64,000 bases of DNA from CAVPCY01 sp963702525 (GTDB lineage Bacteria; Actinomycetota; Coriobacteriia; Anaerosomatales; PHET01): contig CAVPCY010000021.1 in assembly GCA_963702525.1 (NCBI GenBank), positions 124,001 through 188,000 on the forward strand. The letters are read 5' to 3'. Every line of letters starts with the position of its first letter. The stretch's first letter is position 1. Positions 52,236-61,826 of this stretch are shown here, piece by piece. A program made the position numbers and the translations under genes. The notes beneath the pieces are model-generated. The model was not told the DNA's origin. It worked only from the letters and a program-made list of their open reading frames with translations, and made no database searches.

Positions 52236-53300
52236 ATGAACGCGCCGGACCGCGAGAGCGAGGGCTTCCCGGCGAGGCTGCTGAAGGGTCGGGCGGAGGC
52301 TGACGCCGGGCGTCTCGCTCGGGCCCAGGGCTGCTTCCTGGGCCAGCTGGCGGGAGACAACCTGGGGGCGCTGGTGGAGTTCGCCGACGAGGCGGGTATC
52401 CGCCGGAGCCACCCGGACGGCCCGCGCCGCCTCGTGGACGGGGGAGTCTGGAACATCCTCGCCGGCCAGCCGACCGACGACTCCGAGATGGCCCTTGCGC
52501 TGGCCCGATCGATCCTGGAGCGCGGCCGCTTCGAGCGCGAGGCGGCCCTCGAGGCCTACCGCAAGTGGCTGCGCTCGTCGCCTTTCGACGTCGGCGGGAC
52601 GGTCGGAGCGGCCCTGCGCGACCACCCGAACCCCGGAAGCCAGGCCAACGGCTCGGTGATGCGGGCGGCCCCACTCGGGATCCACGCGGTCGCGCTCGCC
52701 CCCCCGCTCGCGGCGGAGCTCGCGCGCCAGGACAGCAGCCTGACCCACCCGAGCCCCGTGTGCGGGGACGCGGCCGCCGCGTTCGTGGTGGCGGTGAGCC
52801 ACGCGATCCGGGAGGGGGACGGCCCCGAGGCTGCCTGGCGCGCCGCCGTCGAGTGGGCCGCCGGCGCCGGCGCCGCCCGCCTCGTGATCGAGGCGCTCGA
52901 GGCGGCGCGGCTCGCCGCCCCGGTGTGCGACGGCGAGAGCCAGGGCTGGGTGAAGGTGGCGCTGCAGAACGCCTTCCACGAGCTGCTGCACGCACCGAGC
53001 CTCGAGGAAGGCGTCGTGGCCACGGTGCGGCGGGGCGGCGACACCGACACGAACGCCGCGATCGCGGGGGCGCTGCTCGGGGCCGTGCACGGGCGGGAGG
53101 CGGTGCCCGCGCAGTGGCGGGCGATGGTCCTGAGCTGCCGGCCGCTGCCGCCGCGGGCGCGCCGGCCCCGCCCGCGGGCGTACTGGCCGGTGGACGTGAT
53201 GGAGATCGCGGAGAGGCTGCTGCTGGCCGGCGCGCCGGAGCCGCAGCCGGCGCCGGCGCCACGCGAGAGAAGGCCCGCGAGGGCCGGGAGGGGACGATGA
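52236..53300 (+). CDS. ADP-ribosylglycohydrolase family protein
   Basis: A binuclear magnesium hydrolase of the ARH/DraG fold that removes ADP-ribose from proteins or other acceptors. The N-terminal metal motif is ILAGQPTDDSEMALALARSI (T-D-D-S). The C-terminal one is GGDTDTNAAIAGALLGAVHG (D-T-D), and ANGSVMRAAPLG is a further family block. It is 354 residues with a disordered Arg/Pro-rich tail, unbroken. The ATG at 52236 directly precedes NAPDRESEG; no strong RBS is seen. Its stop overlaps the start of the exported RidA-like gene (ATGA), so they are translationally coupled. Confidence 0.85.
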   Translation: MNAPDRESEGFPARLLKGRAEADAGRLARAQGCFLGQLAGDNLGALVEFADEAGIRRSHPDGPRRLVDGGVWNILAGQPTDDSEMALALARSILERGRFEREAALEAYRKWLRSSPFDVGGTVGAALRDHPNPGSQANGSVMRAAPLGIHAVALAPPLAAELARQDSSLTHPSPVCGDAAAAFVVAVSHAIREGDGPEAAWRAAVEWAAGAGAARLVIEALEAARLAAPVCDGESQGWVKVALQNAFHELLHAPSLEEGVVATVRRGGDTDTNAAIAGALLGAVHGREAVPAQWRAMVLSCRPLPPRARRPRPRAYWPVDVMEIAERLLLAGAPEPQPAPAPRERRPARAGRGR

Positions 53301-53756
53301 GGCGAAAGGTCGTGATGGTCGGTGTTTTCCTGGCGGGCCTGGCGGTGGGGTCGGGCACCTTCGGGGCGAAGGCGGCCCCGGTGCGCAAGTACATCAACCT
53401 CCCGGGGCGCGCGGTGACGCGCGCCGTTCAGCGACGCGGTGCTGGTGGGCGACACCCTCTATCTTGCCGGGCGCATCGGCTTCCTGCCCGGCACCCGCAA
53501 GCTGCCGGCCACCGCTGAGGAGGAAGCCCGGCTCGTGCTCGACCAGTACAAGACCGTCCTCGCCGAGGCGGGGATGACCATGGACGACCTCGTCTCCGTG
53601 CAGGTCTTCTGCTCCGACGTGTCGCTCTTCGACACGTGGAACAAGGTCTACCCGACCTACTTCGGCAAGGACCTGCCGGCCCGCGCGTTCCTCGGGTCGG
53701 GTCCGCTCCTCTTCGGCGCCCGCTTCGAGATGCAGGGGATCGCGGTCCGGCGCTAG
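53297..53756 (+). CDS. Exported RidA-family protein
   Basis: RidA proteins deaminate reactive enamine/imine intermediates and are normally cytosolic. Here the frame opens with a signal-type segment (RRKVVMVGVFLAGLAVGSGT then FGAKA), then a RidA domain: VGDTLYLAGRIGFLPGTRKL, EARLVLDQYKTVLAEAGMTM, DDLVSVQVFCSDVSLFDTWN and LPARAFLGSGPLLFGARFEM. The arginine of the active-site P-A-R motif is kept. The frame changes near 53425. It is about 153 residues, of which 125 are RidA. It is coupled to the ADP-ribosylglycohydrolase and overlaps the convergent DinB gene by 4 bp. Confidence 0.8.
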
Positions 53757-54253
53757 ACCGCCGGCGGCTGCATGCCGTAGGTCGTCCACTCTTCGCGGGC
53801 CGGACCGTAGACGCCGGGGACCTTCAGGCCGGCCTGGCGCATGAGCACGGTCATCTGGCCGCGGTGGTGCGCCTGGTGGACGACGAGGACCTGCAGCGAC
53901 ATCCCACGGGGCCACTTCTCCCCGTACATGTCGTCCTCGACCTCGAGCGTCGCGTCGGTCCAGCCCGAGACCCCTTCCGCGATCGCCTTCGAGGCCGCCT
54001 CGTAGGCCGCGACGATCGCCCCCGCCGAGGCCGGCGGGGGCGAGTCGTGGGCGGGCCCGCCGACCTTCAGGCCCGTGCGCTCCATCATCTCGCCGGGTGT
54101 CGTCGCGAGGTGCCAGGCCAGGCGGCCGAGCGTGCGGTCGTCCTTCGTGACCGCCTGGCCGAGCGAGGCGTCCGTCAGCGCCCCGAGGACCTTCAGGGTC
54201 GACTCCTTCTCCTGCTCCCAAGCCTTCTGGAAATCCGCCACCCGCCGGAACAT
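53753..54253 (-). CDS. DinB-family four-helix metal-binding protein
   Basis: A protein of 166 residues, unbroken. The DinB fold is a four-helix bundle with a three-histidine metal site, seen as LGRLAWHLATTPGEMMERTG (first histidine) and LVVHQAHHRGQMTVLMRQAG (the H...H pair). Members bind Ni or Zn and include thiol transferases such as BstA relatives. The ATG at 54253 starts MFRRVADFQ. It is convergent with the RidA gene; no operon partner is obvious and the substrate is unknown. Confidence 0.88.
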   Translation of the reverse strand: MFRRVADFQKAWEQEKESTLKVLGALTDASLGQAVTKDDRTLGRLAWHLATTPGEMMERTGLKVGGPAHDSPPPASAGAIVAAYEAASKAIAEGVSGWTDATLEVEDDMYGEKWPRGMSLQVLVVHQAHHRGQMTVLMRQAGLKVPGVYGPAREEWTTYGMQPPAV

Positions 54254-54307
54254 GGGTCACCTCCGTTGTCGAAGCCCGCGTGGCGCGCAGGGTAGCACGC
54301 TCGCACC

Positions 54308-55165
54308 TCACCACAGCGGCGGCTGGGAGAAGCCGGGCTCCGCCCGGTCGCGCTCCCACAGGCGGTCGCGGGGCGGTACGCGGCGGGGCAGCACGCCCAG
54401 GGCGACGAGGGCCGGCCGGTACTCGTAGCGCAGCGTGACGCACTCGCTCGGCTCGCTCTCGGGGTCGAAGCTCACCAGCACCACGGGGTCGTGCGCGCGG
54501 TCGCCCCAGCCGGTGCCCGGGTAGGCGCGGGCCTGCGCGTCGGCGTGTCGCTTCGGGGCCGTCCCCTCGGCCGAGTCGCGGGCCGCCTCGTTCGCGGGCG
54601 CCGCGCTGCGGCCGGCCGCGTCGCTCTCCGACTCGACGGGCGCGGGGCGTGCCGGCTGCTCCTGCCGCGGGGCCGAGCGCACGAACGCGCGGCGCTCGTG
54701 GTAGGCCGCGATCTCGATCCAGCCCATCTTCTCGTTGGCCTTGGCGGAGCGTGCGGCGTAGGAGGCCCGCTCGTCCACGAAGGTGAACTGCCTCACCTCC
54801 TGGAGCGAGGTGCGCCAGCCCTGGACGCTCGTCCGCTGCCAGGGGTCGAGGACGTACATGCGGCCGCGGCCCGTCTCGCGCTCGCCGCTGATGGCGTTGA
54901 GGCCGTCCACGGTGAGGACGACGCCCACGCGCTCGCCGGTGCGATTCGCCAGAGCGACGGAGTAGCGGCAGCCCTTGCGGGCCTCGATGTAGTAGCGGCC
55001 CGAGCCGTCGGGCGCCGGGTAGAGCGCGGCCGCTCGGCCGTCCAGCTCGACGGACACCGCCACCAGCGCGGCCGCCGTCTCGGGAAGGCCCTGGGGGAGG
55101 GCGGGGGTGGCCCCCGCCAGGGCGGCGAGCGTCATCAGGAACGGCGCGATCCGCAAGCGGTCCAT
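54308..55165 (-). CDS. Hypothetical secreted protein
   Basis: A protein of 285 residues, unbroken. A signal peptide (LRIAPFLMTLAALAGATPAL) leads to a beta-rich domain (LDGRAAALYPAPDGSGRYYI, YSVALANRTGERVGVVLTVD, RMYVLDPWQRTSVQGWRTSL, then VRQFTFVDERASYAARSAKA). This is a compact conserved module. A low-complexity Ala/Glu/Arg-rich stretch follows, then a short C-terminal strand segment (HDPVVLVSFDPESEPSECVT). No family was recognised. The gene stands alone between the DinB and phosphatase genes. Confidence 0.7.
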   Translation of the reverse strand: MDRLRIAPFLMTLAALAGATPALPQGLPETAAALVAVSVELDGRAAALYPAPDGSGRYYIEARKGCRYSVALANRTGERVGVVLTVDGLNAISGERETGRGRMYVLDPWQRTSVQGWRTSLQEVRQFTFVDERASYAARSAKANEKMGWIEIAAYHERRAFVRSAPRQEQPARPAPVESESDAAGRSAAPANEAARDSAEGTAPKRHADAQARAYPGTGWGDRAHDPVVLVSFDPESEPSECVTLRYEYRPALVALGVLPRRVPPRDRLWERDRAEPGFSQPPLW

Positions 55166-55295
55166 CTCGTCACCTCGCTCGTTTCGGGCCGGCGGGTGCC
55201 GGCCTCTCGACAGCGTTACCGGCGAGCGGGGTGGCGTATTCCCGTGGCGACGGCCGAGAGGGGCGCCCCGGGGAGGCGGTGAGGCGGTCGGCCGG

Positions 55296-56901
55296 TCAGG
55301 CCTGTCGGCGCAGGACGACGAACGTGTGGTCGTCGGCCCGCCGCGCGCCGCCGAGGCTCTCCTCGGCCGCCGACTGCAATGCCGCCAGGAGCGCCGAGGC
55401 GGAGCTGCCGCCCGTGGCGCGGACGGCCGCCGCCAGCCGCTCGGGGCCGAGCTCGCTCGCCGCCGCGCGCGCCGCTTCCATGACGCCGTCCGACAGCAGG
55501 ACGAGCACGTCGCCGGGGCCGAGCGATGTCCGTCCTTCGCCCCACGTGACGTCCGCGAACGCCCCGAGGATGGTCCCGGTCGCTTCGAGGACCTCCTGGC
55601 CGTCGCCGGCGCGTACCACGAGGGGCCCGGCGTGGCCCGCGTTCACCCAGAGCACTTCGCCCGTCGTGGTGTCGACGCGAGCGAGGAAGAGGGTGGCGAA
55701 GCGGTTCGCGGGCACCGTCTGGCGGAGGTTGTCGTTGACGCGGGCCACGATCCGGGGGAGCGGCTCTTCCTCGCGCCACAGCGCGCGCACCGCGGCGCGC
55801 AGCGAGGCCATGAGCAGCGCGGCGGCTAGGCCCTTTCCGGCCACGTCGCCGAGCGCCAGGAGCAGGCCGCCGGCGTCGGGGCTGAAGTCGTAGTAGTCCG
55901 CCCCGACCGCGCTGCACAGGCGGCTCGAGCCCGCCAGCTCCCAGCCCGGCAGCGCGGGCGTCTCCTCGGGGAGCAGGCTCTCCTGGATGCGCGCCGCGCC
56001 GCGCAGGTCCTCGTCCAGGTGGCGCTTGTCGACGTTCTCCTCGCGCAGCCGCAGGCTCTCCAGCCGGCTCGCCGCGAGGTTCGCGACGGCGGTCACGACG
56101 CGCAGGTGCTCCTCGTTGAACGGCGAGGGGTCGGCGGGGCCCTCGAGGGCCACGCAGCCGGCGATGCGCTCGGGGTGCGGCGCGGCGCCGCTGAACCACA
56201 GCGGCGCGCAGAGCACCGACCGGACGCTGCCGTCTTCAGCCGCGACGCGCGGCGCGATGAACGCCGCCTGGGTGCGCAGCACCCGCTCGGCGACCGCGGG
56301 GTCCAAGGCCACGGGCGGGGGAACGTCGATCGCGCGCACGGCGGCCAGGACCCACGAGGGCGGCTGGCCCTCGAGGAGGGCCACCAGGCCCCGGTGCGCG
56401 GGGACGGCCTCGAGGAGGTGGACGAGGAGCGTCTCGAGGAGGACCTCGGGGGAGGGTGTGGCCACCACCGCCGCCGCGGCGCGGGTCAGCACGCCGAGGA
56501 CCCGGCTCTGGCGCGCCAGGGCGCCGGCCTCGAGGCCCGAGCGCGTGGCGAGATCGGTGATGTCGCGCAGCCGCGCCCCGGCCGTGGCCAGCCCGGGGTC
56601 GGAGGGCGCCGCGGCGTCGCGGAAGACGAGGACCCAGTCGGACATCCCGACCTGGTCCCCGTCGTGAAGCGGTTCTTCGCGCTGCAACGCGGATGCCGTT
56701 GAGGCGGGTGCCGTTGAGGCTGCCGAGGTCCCGCAGCACCCAGCCCTGCGGCCCGTGGACGATCTCGGCGTGGCGCCGCGAGAGCAGCACGTCGGGCAGG
56801 ATCAGGTCGCACTCGTGCGCGCGGCCGAGCACCACGCGATCGCCGCGCAGGGCGAAGAACTCGCTCGGCCCGTCCCCCGACGCCAGTCGCAGGTGTGGCA
56901 C
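55296..56901 (-). CDS. FHA-GAF-SpoIIE (PP2C) serine phosphatase
   Basis: A cytosolic signalling enzyme of about 530 residues with three domains. Residues 1-95 form an FHA domain reading phosphothreonine (VVLGRAHECDLILPD, LLSRRHAEIVHG, LGSLNGTRLNG); the frame changes near 56685 within it. Residues about 130-300 form a GAF sensor (LLVHLLEAVPAHRGLVALLE, RSVLCAPLWFSG). Residues 330-530 form a PP2C/SpoIIE phosphatase with metal-binding aspartates in VGADYYDFSPDAGGLLLALG, DVAGKGLAAALLMAS and VLVLLSDGVMEAARAAA. The SpoIIE signature is intact, unlike the phosphatase-like gene at 21.8 kb. The likely role is partner switching of an anti-sigma or anti-anti-sigma protein. Confidence 0.85.
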
Positions 56902-56919
56902 GCCCTCTCCTTCCCCTCG

Positions 56920-58793
56920 CTACCAGGCGATCCCGTAGTCCTCGCCGTGGTGGCTCGACCCGCCCCACATCGTCCCGTGCGCCCGGTCGAAGAAGACCGC
57001 GTTGATGGGGCCGGACGTGATCGGCTCGAACGCCAGCGTGTAGCCCATGGCCTCGAGTTCTTTGCGCACGGCCTCGGGCGTCGAGGCGGCGAGGGTGAGG
57101 TGCCCGGGACGCGACTCGTGGGAACCGAAGGTGCTGCGCAGCTGGTGGCTGTTGACGTTCGGGGCTTCCGCCGCCTGCTGGACGTTCATGCCGAACTCGA
57201 CGACGTTCAGGAAGAACTGGAGCAGGTTCTGGTCCTGGGTGTCGGCGCCCTGGACGGCGAAGGCCAGGTGCGGCTGGCCGTCCTTCATCGAGAGCGTCGG
57301 GGTGAGCGTCACCCGCGGCTGCTTGCCGGGCGCGAGCACGTTGTAGGGGTTCTCACGCTCGTCGAGCACGAAGGCCTGCAGGCGCTGGCTGAGGCCGATG
57401 CCGGTTCGTCCGGCGATGACCGCCGGGTTCCAGGCGCCGCTCGGCGTCATCGAGACGACCCAGCCCTCGGCGTCCGCCGCGATCACGGACGTCGTCCCCA
57501 CCTGGGCGGCCTCGTCGCCGGGCGCAGAGGCGACGGGGCGGTCGTGCTCCGGGAGGCCGGTCTTCTCCCCGGGCACCGTGTGCCACGCGTCGAGGAAGCC
57601 CTGGAACGGGTTCTGGCCTCCCTGGAAGGGATAGGGGTCGCCGGGCCGGACGTCGGGATCGTTCCGCTCCGCGCGCATCCCGGCGAAGCGCTGCTTCGCG
57701 TACTCCTTCGAGAGGAGCCCGGCCACCGGCTCCTCGGGCGGGAAGGCCGGGTCGCCGTAGTAGAAGTCGCGGTCGGCGAACGCCATGGCTCATGGCCTGG
57801 TAGACGGTGTGGATGTAGCGGGGGGAGTTATACCCCATCGACTTCAGGTCGGCGTTCTCGAGGACGTTGAGGGCCTGGAGCATCGCCGGGCCCTGCGTCC
57901 AGACCGTGAGCTTGTAGACGTCGATGCCCTTGTACGTGGTCTTGACCGGCTCCTCCAGCTTCACCCGCCAGCGGGCGAGGTCGTCCGCCGTGATGAGCCC
58001 GCCCTGCTCCTGCGTGCCGCGGACGAGCTCCTGGGCGATGTCGCCGCGGTAGAAGCGGTCGTGGGCGGCCTGGAGCGCCTCCTTGCGGCTCTTGCCCGCG
58101 GCGAGAGCCGTCTGCTCCGCCTCGACCAGCTTCCGCAGGGTCGCCGCGAGGTCCTTCTGGACGAACACCTCGCCCGCCACCGGCGCCTCGCGCGCCTCGC
58201 CGGCGTGGGGGAGGAACACCGCCTTCGAGTAGGGCCAGCCGGAGAGCCGCTTCTTCTCCCGCTCGAGCGCGTTCGCGAGCTGGGCCTCGATCGGGTAGCC
58301 GTCGGCCATCTGGATCGCCGGCTCGAGCACGTCTTTCAGGCTCAAGCGGCCGTACTCGGAGAGCATCGTGATGAGGCCGCCGGGAGTCCCCGGGGTCACG
58401 GCGGCGAGCGGCCCGTACTCCGGCGGGTAGGCGAGACCCTTCGCCTTGAAGAAGGCCGGCGTCGCCCCGGTCGGCGCGACGCCGAGGGCGTTGATGCCGA
58501 TCACCTTCTTCGTGCGGGGGTCGTAGACGAGGGCCTGCGTCTCGCCGCCCCAGCCGAGCGTGTCCCACATCGTGCAGGCGGCGGCGAGCATGGCGCACGC
58601 GGCGTCCACGGCGTTGCCGCCCTTCGCGAACACGAGCGCGCCGGCGGTGGCGGCGAGCGGCTTGCCGGTGATCGCCACCCAGTGACGGCCGTGGAGGACG
58701 GGCTTCACCGTCCGCGGCGACTGCGCGTGGGCGGTGGCCGCGGCCAGCGCGCCCATGAGCGACGACGAGGAGGACGAGCACGCCCGATCGCAT
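56920..58793 (-). CDS. Gamma-glutamyltransferase (exported)
   Basis: It moves or hydrolyses the gamma-glutamyl group of glutathione and related peptides outside the cytoplasm. A signal peptide starts at ATG 58793 (MRSGVLVLLVVAHG); the frame changes near 58755. The large subunit contains ATAGALVFAKGGNAVDAACA, TMWDTLGWGGETQALVYD and AVTPGTPGGLITMLSEYGRL. A second frame change near 57785 precedes the small subunit. The self-cleavage threonine lies in QVGTTSVIAADAEGWVVSMT, and TLTPTLSMKDGQPHLAFAVQ and QAAEAPNVNSHQLR are C-terminal family blocks. The site reads GTTS rather than the common DTTH, so activity may differ. It is about 625 residues, normal. Confidence 0.85.
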
Positions 58794-58916
58794 GGGTTCA
58801 GCCTCCGTGGCTCCGCCGCCTGGTGGTCGCGCAGCCTGGTCCAATCGGTTGGACGAGGCTACCACGGCCCGGACGCAGATGCGCTTATGATGGGCCGTTT
58901 CGAAGGAGACACCAAC

Positions 58917-60995
58917 ATGAAGAGCCATTCCGCCCGCCGCGCCGCCCTCCTGGCCGGCGTCCTCCTCGCCGCGCCCGCGCTGGCCGACGAGGGCATGTGG
59001 ACGTTCGACAACCCGCCGCTCGAAGCAGCTGAAGGAGAAGCACGGCTTCGAGCCGACGAAGGAGTGGCTCGACAAGGTGCGCCTCGCCTCCGTGCGCTTC
59101 ATGGACGGCGGCTCGGGCTCCTTCGTCTCGCCCGACGGCCTCATGATCACGAACCACCACGTGGGCCTCGGCTGCATCCAGAACGTCTCGAGCGCCGAGA
59201 ACGACTTCGTGAAGACCGGCTTCTACGCGGCCACGCGGGAGAAGGAAGCCGCGTGCCCGGGCTACGAGGTGAACGTCCTCACGGCGATGGAGGACGTGAC
59301 GGCCAGGGTGCAGGGCGCCGTGAAGCCGCAGATGTCGGACGCCGAGGCGCGCGAGGCGCGCAAGGCCGTCGACCGCCGCGATCGAGAACGAGTGCAGCGC
59401 GCGCACGAAGCTGCGCTGCAACGTGGTGAGCCTGTACCAGGGCGGCGAGTACCAGCTCTACCAGTACCGGAAGTACACCGACGTGCGGCTCGTCTTCGCC
59501 CCGGAGCAGTCGATGGCCTTCTTCGGCGGCGACCCCGACAACTTCACCTTCCCCCGCCACGACCTCGACATCTGCCTGATGCGGGCCTACGAGAACGGCA
59601 AGCCGGTCGTGCCGGCGTCGTACCTGCGCTGGACGGCGAAGGGGGTGAGCGACGGCGACCTCGTGCTTCGTGTCCGGGCACCCCGGCTCGACCTCGCGGC
59701 TCGGAGACGATGGCCCGCCTCGAGTACCTGCGCGACCAGGCCCTGGCCCTTCCGCCTGGAGATGTTCAAGCGCCGGCTCGCCGCCCTGCACGCGTACGCG
59801 GCCCTCGGCGAGGAGCAGAAGCGGCGGGCCCTCGGCCAGATCTTCGGCTACGAGAACTCGCAGAAGGCGCTGGGCGGCTACTACGCCGCGCTCCTCGACA
59901 CGAAGGCGATGGCGGCGAAGGGCGGAGGAGGAGAAGGCCCTGCGCGCGAAGGTGGCGGCGGACCCCGCCCTCGCCGCAGCCGATCGGCGACCCCTGGGCC
60001 ACGGTCGTCGGGCGTCCAGGAGAAGCTCGCCCCGCGCGCCATGGAGGCGCGGCTCGTCGGCTTCGGCGGATCGCAGCTGCTGGGGATCGCCGGCCAGATC
60101 GTGCAGTACGTCGCCGAGGTGAAGAAGCCGAACGAGAGGCGCTACGAGGAGTACGTGGACGCGAACCTCGACTCGCTCCGGAACGAGCTGCTCTCGCCGG
60201 CCCCGATCCACGCGGACCTCGAGGTGGTGACGCTCACCGACCAGCTCCAGCTCGCCCTCGACAAGCTCGGCCCCGAGCACGCCTTCGTCGAGCGGCGCTC
60301 GACGGGAAGGCGCCGGCCGAGGCGGCGAAGGCGGCCGTCGCGGGCACGAAGCTCCAGGACCCCGCGGCGCGCCAGGCGCTCCTCGACGGCGGGGAGGCCG
60401 CGGCTGTGGCCGCCTCGACCGACTCGATGATCGTGCTGGCCCGTCGGCTCGACCCGATGGCCCGCGACACGCGCCGGTTCCTCGAGGACGAGGTGGACGC
60501 CCCGACCACCCGCGCGATGGAGAAGATCGCCCAGGCGCGCTGGAAGGCCTACGGGCGGACGGTCTCGCCCGACGCCACCTTCACGCTGCGCCTCTCGTAC
60601 GGCACGGTGAAGGGCTTCCCGGCCGAGGGCACCGAGGTCGCGCCGTTCACCACCTTCTACGGCCTCTTCGACCGCTCGCTGTCGCACGGCGGCAAGGCGC
60701 CGTGGGAGCTGCCCGCGCGCTGGAAGGAGAAGGTGCCCGCGATCGACGGCTCGGTGCCGCTGAACTTCGTCTCGACGAACGACATCATCGGCGGCAACTC
60801 GGGCAGCCCGGTCGTGGACCGCGCCGGCGACTTCGTGGGCATCATCTTCGACGGCAACATCCAGAGCCTGGCCTGGGACTACTACTTCACGACGAGCAGG
60901 GCCGCGCGGTGGCGGTCGACGCGCGGGGCATCCTGGAGGCGCTCCGCAAGGTCTACGGAGCCGACGACCTCGTCCGTGAGCTGACGGCCCGCTGA
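58917..60995 (+). CDS. S46-family dipeptidyl-peptidase (DPP7/DPP11-like); frame-broken
   Basis: A periplasmic serine exopeptidase removing dipeptides from N-termini; the family occurs chiefly in Gram-negative bacteria. A signal peptide (RAALLAGVLLAAPALADEGM) is followed by the mature start DEGMWTFDN. Catalytic segments: histidine in VSPDGLMITNHHVGLGCIQN, aspartate in FFGGDPDNFTFPRHDLDICL and serine in IGGNSGSPVVDRAGDFVGII. Frame changes near 59030, 59385, 59670, 59750, 59925, 59985, 60300 and 60905. Joined length is about 690 residues, the usual size. The ATG at 58917 has AAGGAG before it. It is divergent from the gamma-glutamyltransferase gene; the pair would work on peptides in the periplasm. 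Confidence 0.85.
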
Positions 60996-61005
60996 TCACG
61001 GCGGC

Positions 61006-61794
61006 CTACTTGCCGATCTGCTCGAAGGGCACGTTGAGGATCGGGTACTCGCGCCAGTCGCGGTAGTCGAAGTGCCACCACTCCGACTCGAAGACGGTGA
61101 AGCCCTCCTTCTCCATCGCGGAGCGGAGGAGGTCGCGCAGGCGGCGCGGCTCCGGTGCGCCGCCGGCCCAGTCCGGGTAGGCGCGCTCGGTCATCTCGTC
61201 GTAGAGGCTCGGCATCTCGACCGCCCTCCCGTCGGAGAGGCGGTAGAGCGTCAGGTCCACCGCGCAGCCCCGGTTGTGCCGCGAGCCCTTCGCGGGGTCG
61301 GCCACGAAGTCACGCTTGTCTTTCGGGGTGGCCTCCCAGAAGACCTTCGTCACCCACCACGGCCGGTAGGCGTCGTGGACGAGGAGCCCGTGGCCGGTGT
61401 CCGCGAGGGCCCGGTGGGCCCGCAGCAGCGCTTCGGCCGCCGGCCGCTGCAGGAAGGCCCGCGCCTCGTCGTAGACCGGGGTCGAGAGGAAGTTGTCGCC
61501 GGTGGCGTACCGGATGTCGAGCCGGATGGTGGGGTCGAGCGAGGTGAGCTCCACCAGATCGACGGGGCGGAAAGGGCCGGCCTCCGGGGGCGGGGAGGCC
61601 GCGAGCGCTTCGAGTCGGAGCTCGGCCACGGGACGCAGGGGCGTGATGCGGAAGATGCCGGGCCGCTGATCGGCCCGGACCTGCGGCGAGGGGTGGGCCA
61701 GGCAGGCGAGCGCCAGGCCCGCCGCGCCGAGCGCCCTCAGGCTCCGCCGTCGACCACGCTGTTCGAAGGCCGGGCTTGCCAGCGTCATCGCCAC
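61006..61794 (-). CDS. D-alanyl-D-alanine dipeptidase (VanX/DdpX, M15D), exported
   Basis: A zinc peptidase that cuts D-Ala-D-Ala. A signal-type N-terminus (RSLRALGAAGLALACLAHPS) is followed by the mature domain. Metal and catalytic motifs: SRHNRGCAVDLTLYRL (S-x-H-x-x-G-x-A-x-D) and SEWWHFDYRDWREYP (the E-x-x-H-type second block), with HDAYRPWWVTKVFWE carrying the transition-state arginine. It is 262 residues, complete and unbroken. In this setting it is probably a wall-recycling enzyme rather than a resistance gene, because no VanH/VanA partners are near. It ends 10 bp after the S46 gene, which converges on it. Confidence 0.9.
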   Translation of the reverse strand: MAMTLASPAFEQRGRRRSLRALGAAGLALACLAHPSPQVRADQRPGIFRITPLRPVAELRLEALAASPPPEAGPFRPVDLVELTSLDPTIRLDIRYATGDNFLSTPVYDEARAFLQRPAAEALLRAHRALADTGHGLLVHDAYRPWWVTKVFWEATPKDKRDFVADPAKGSRHNRGCAVDLTLYRLSDGRAVEMPSLYDEMTERAYPDWAGGAPEPRRLRDLLRSAMEKEGFTVFESEWWHFDYRDWREYPILNVPFEQIGK

Positions 61795-61826
61795 CTCCGC
61801 TCTTTCGAGGGCTAAGATTGTCGCCC

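Noticed and set aside
61006..61794. A vancomycin-resistance cluster, because of the VanX-like enzyme
   Set aside because: No VanH, VanA-type ligase or VanRS genes are nearby; solitary DdpX-like dipeptidases are common in wall recycling.
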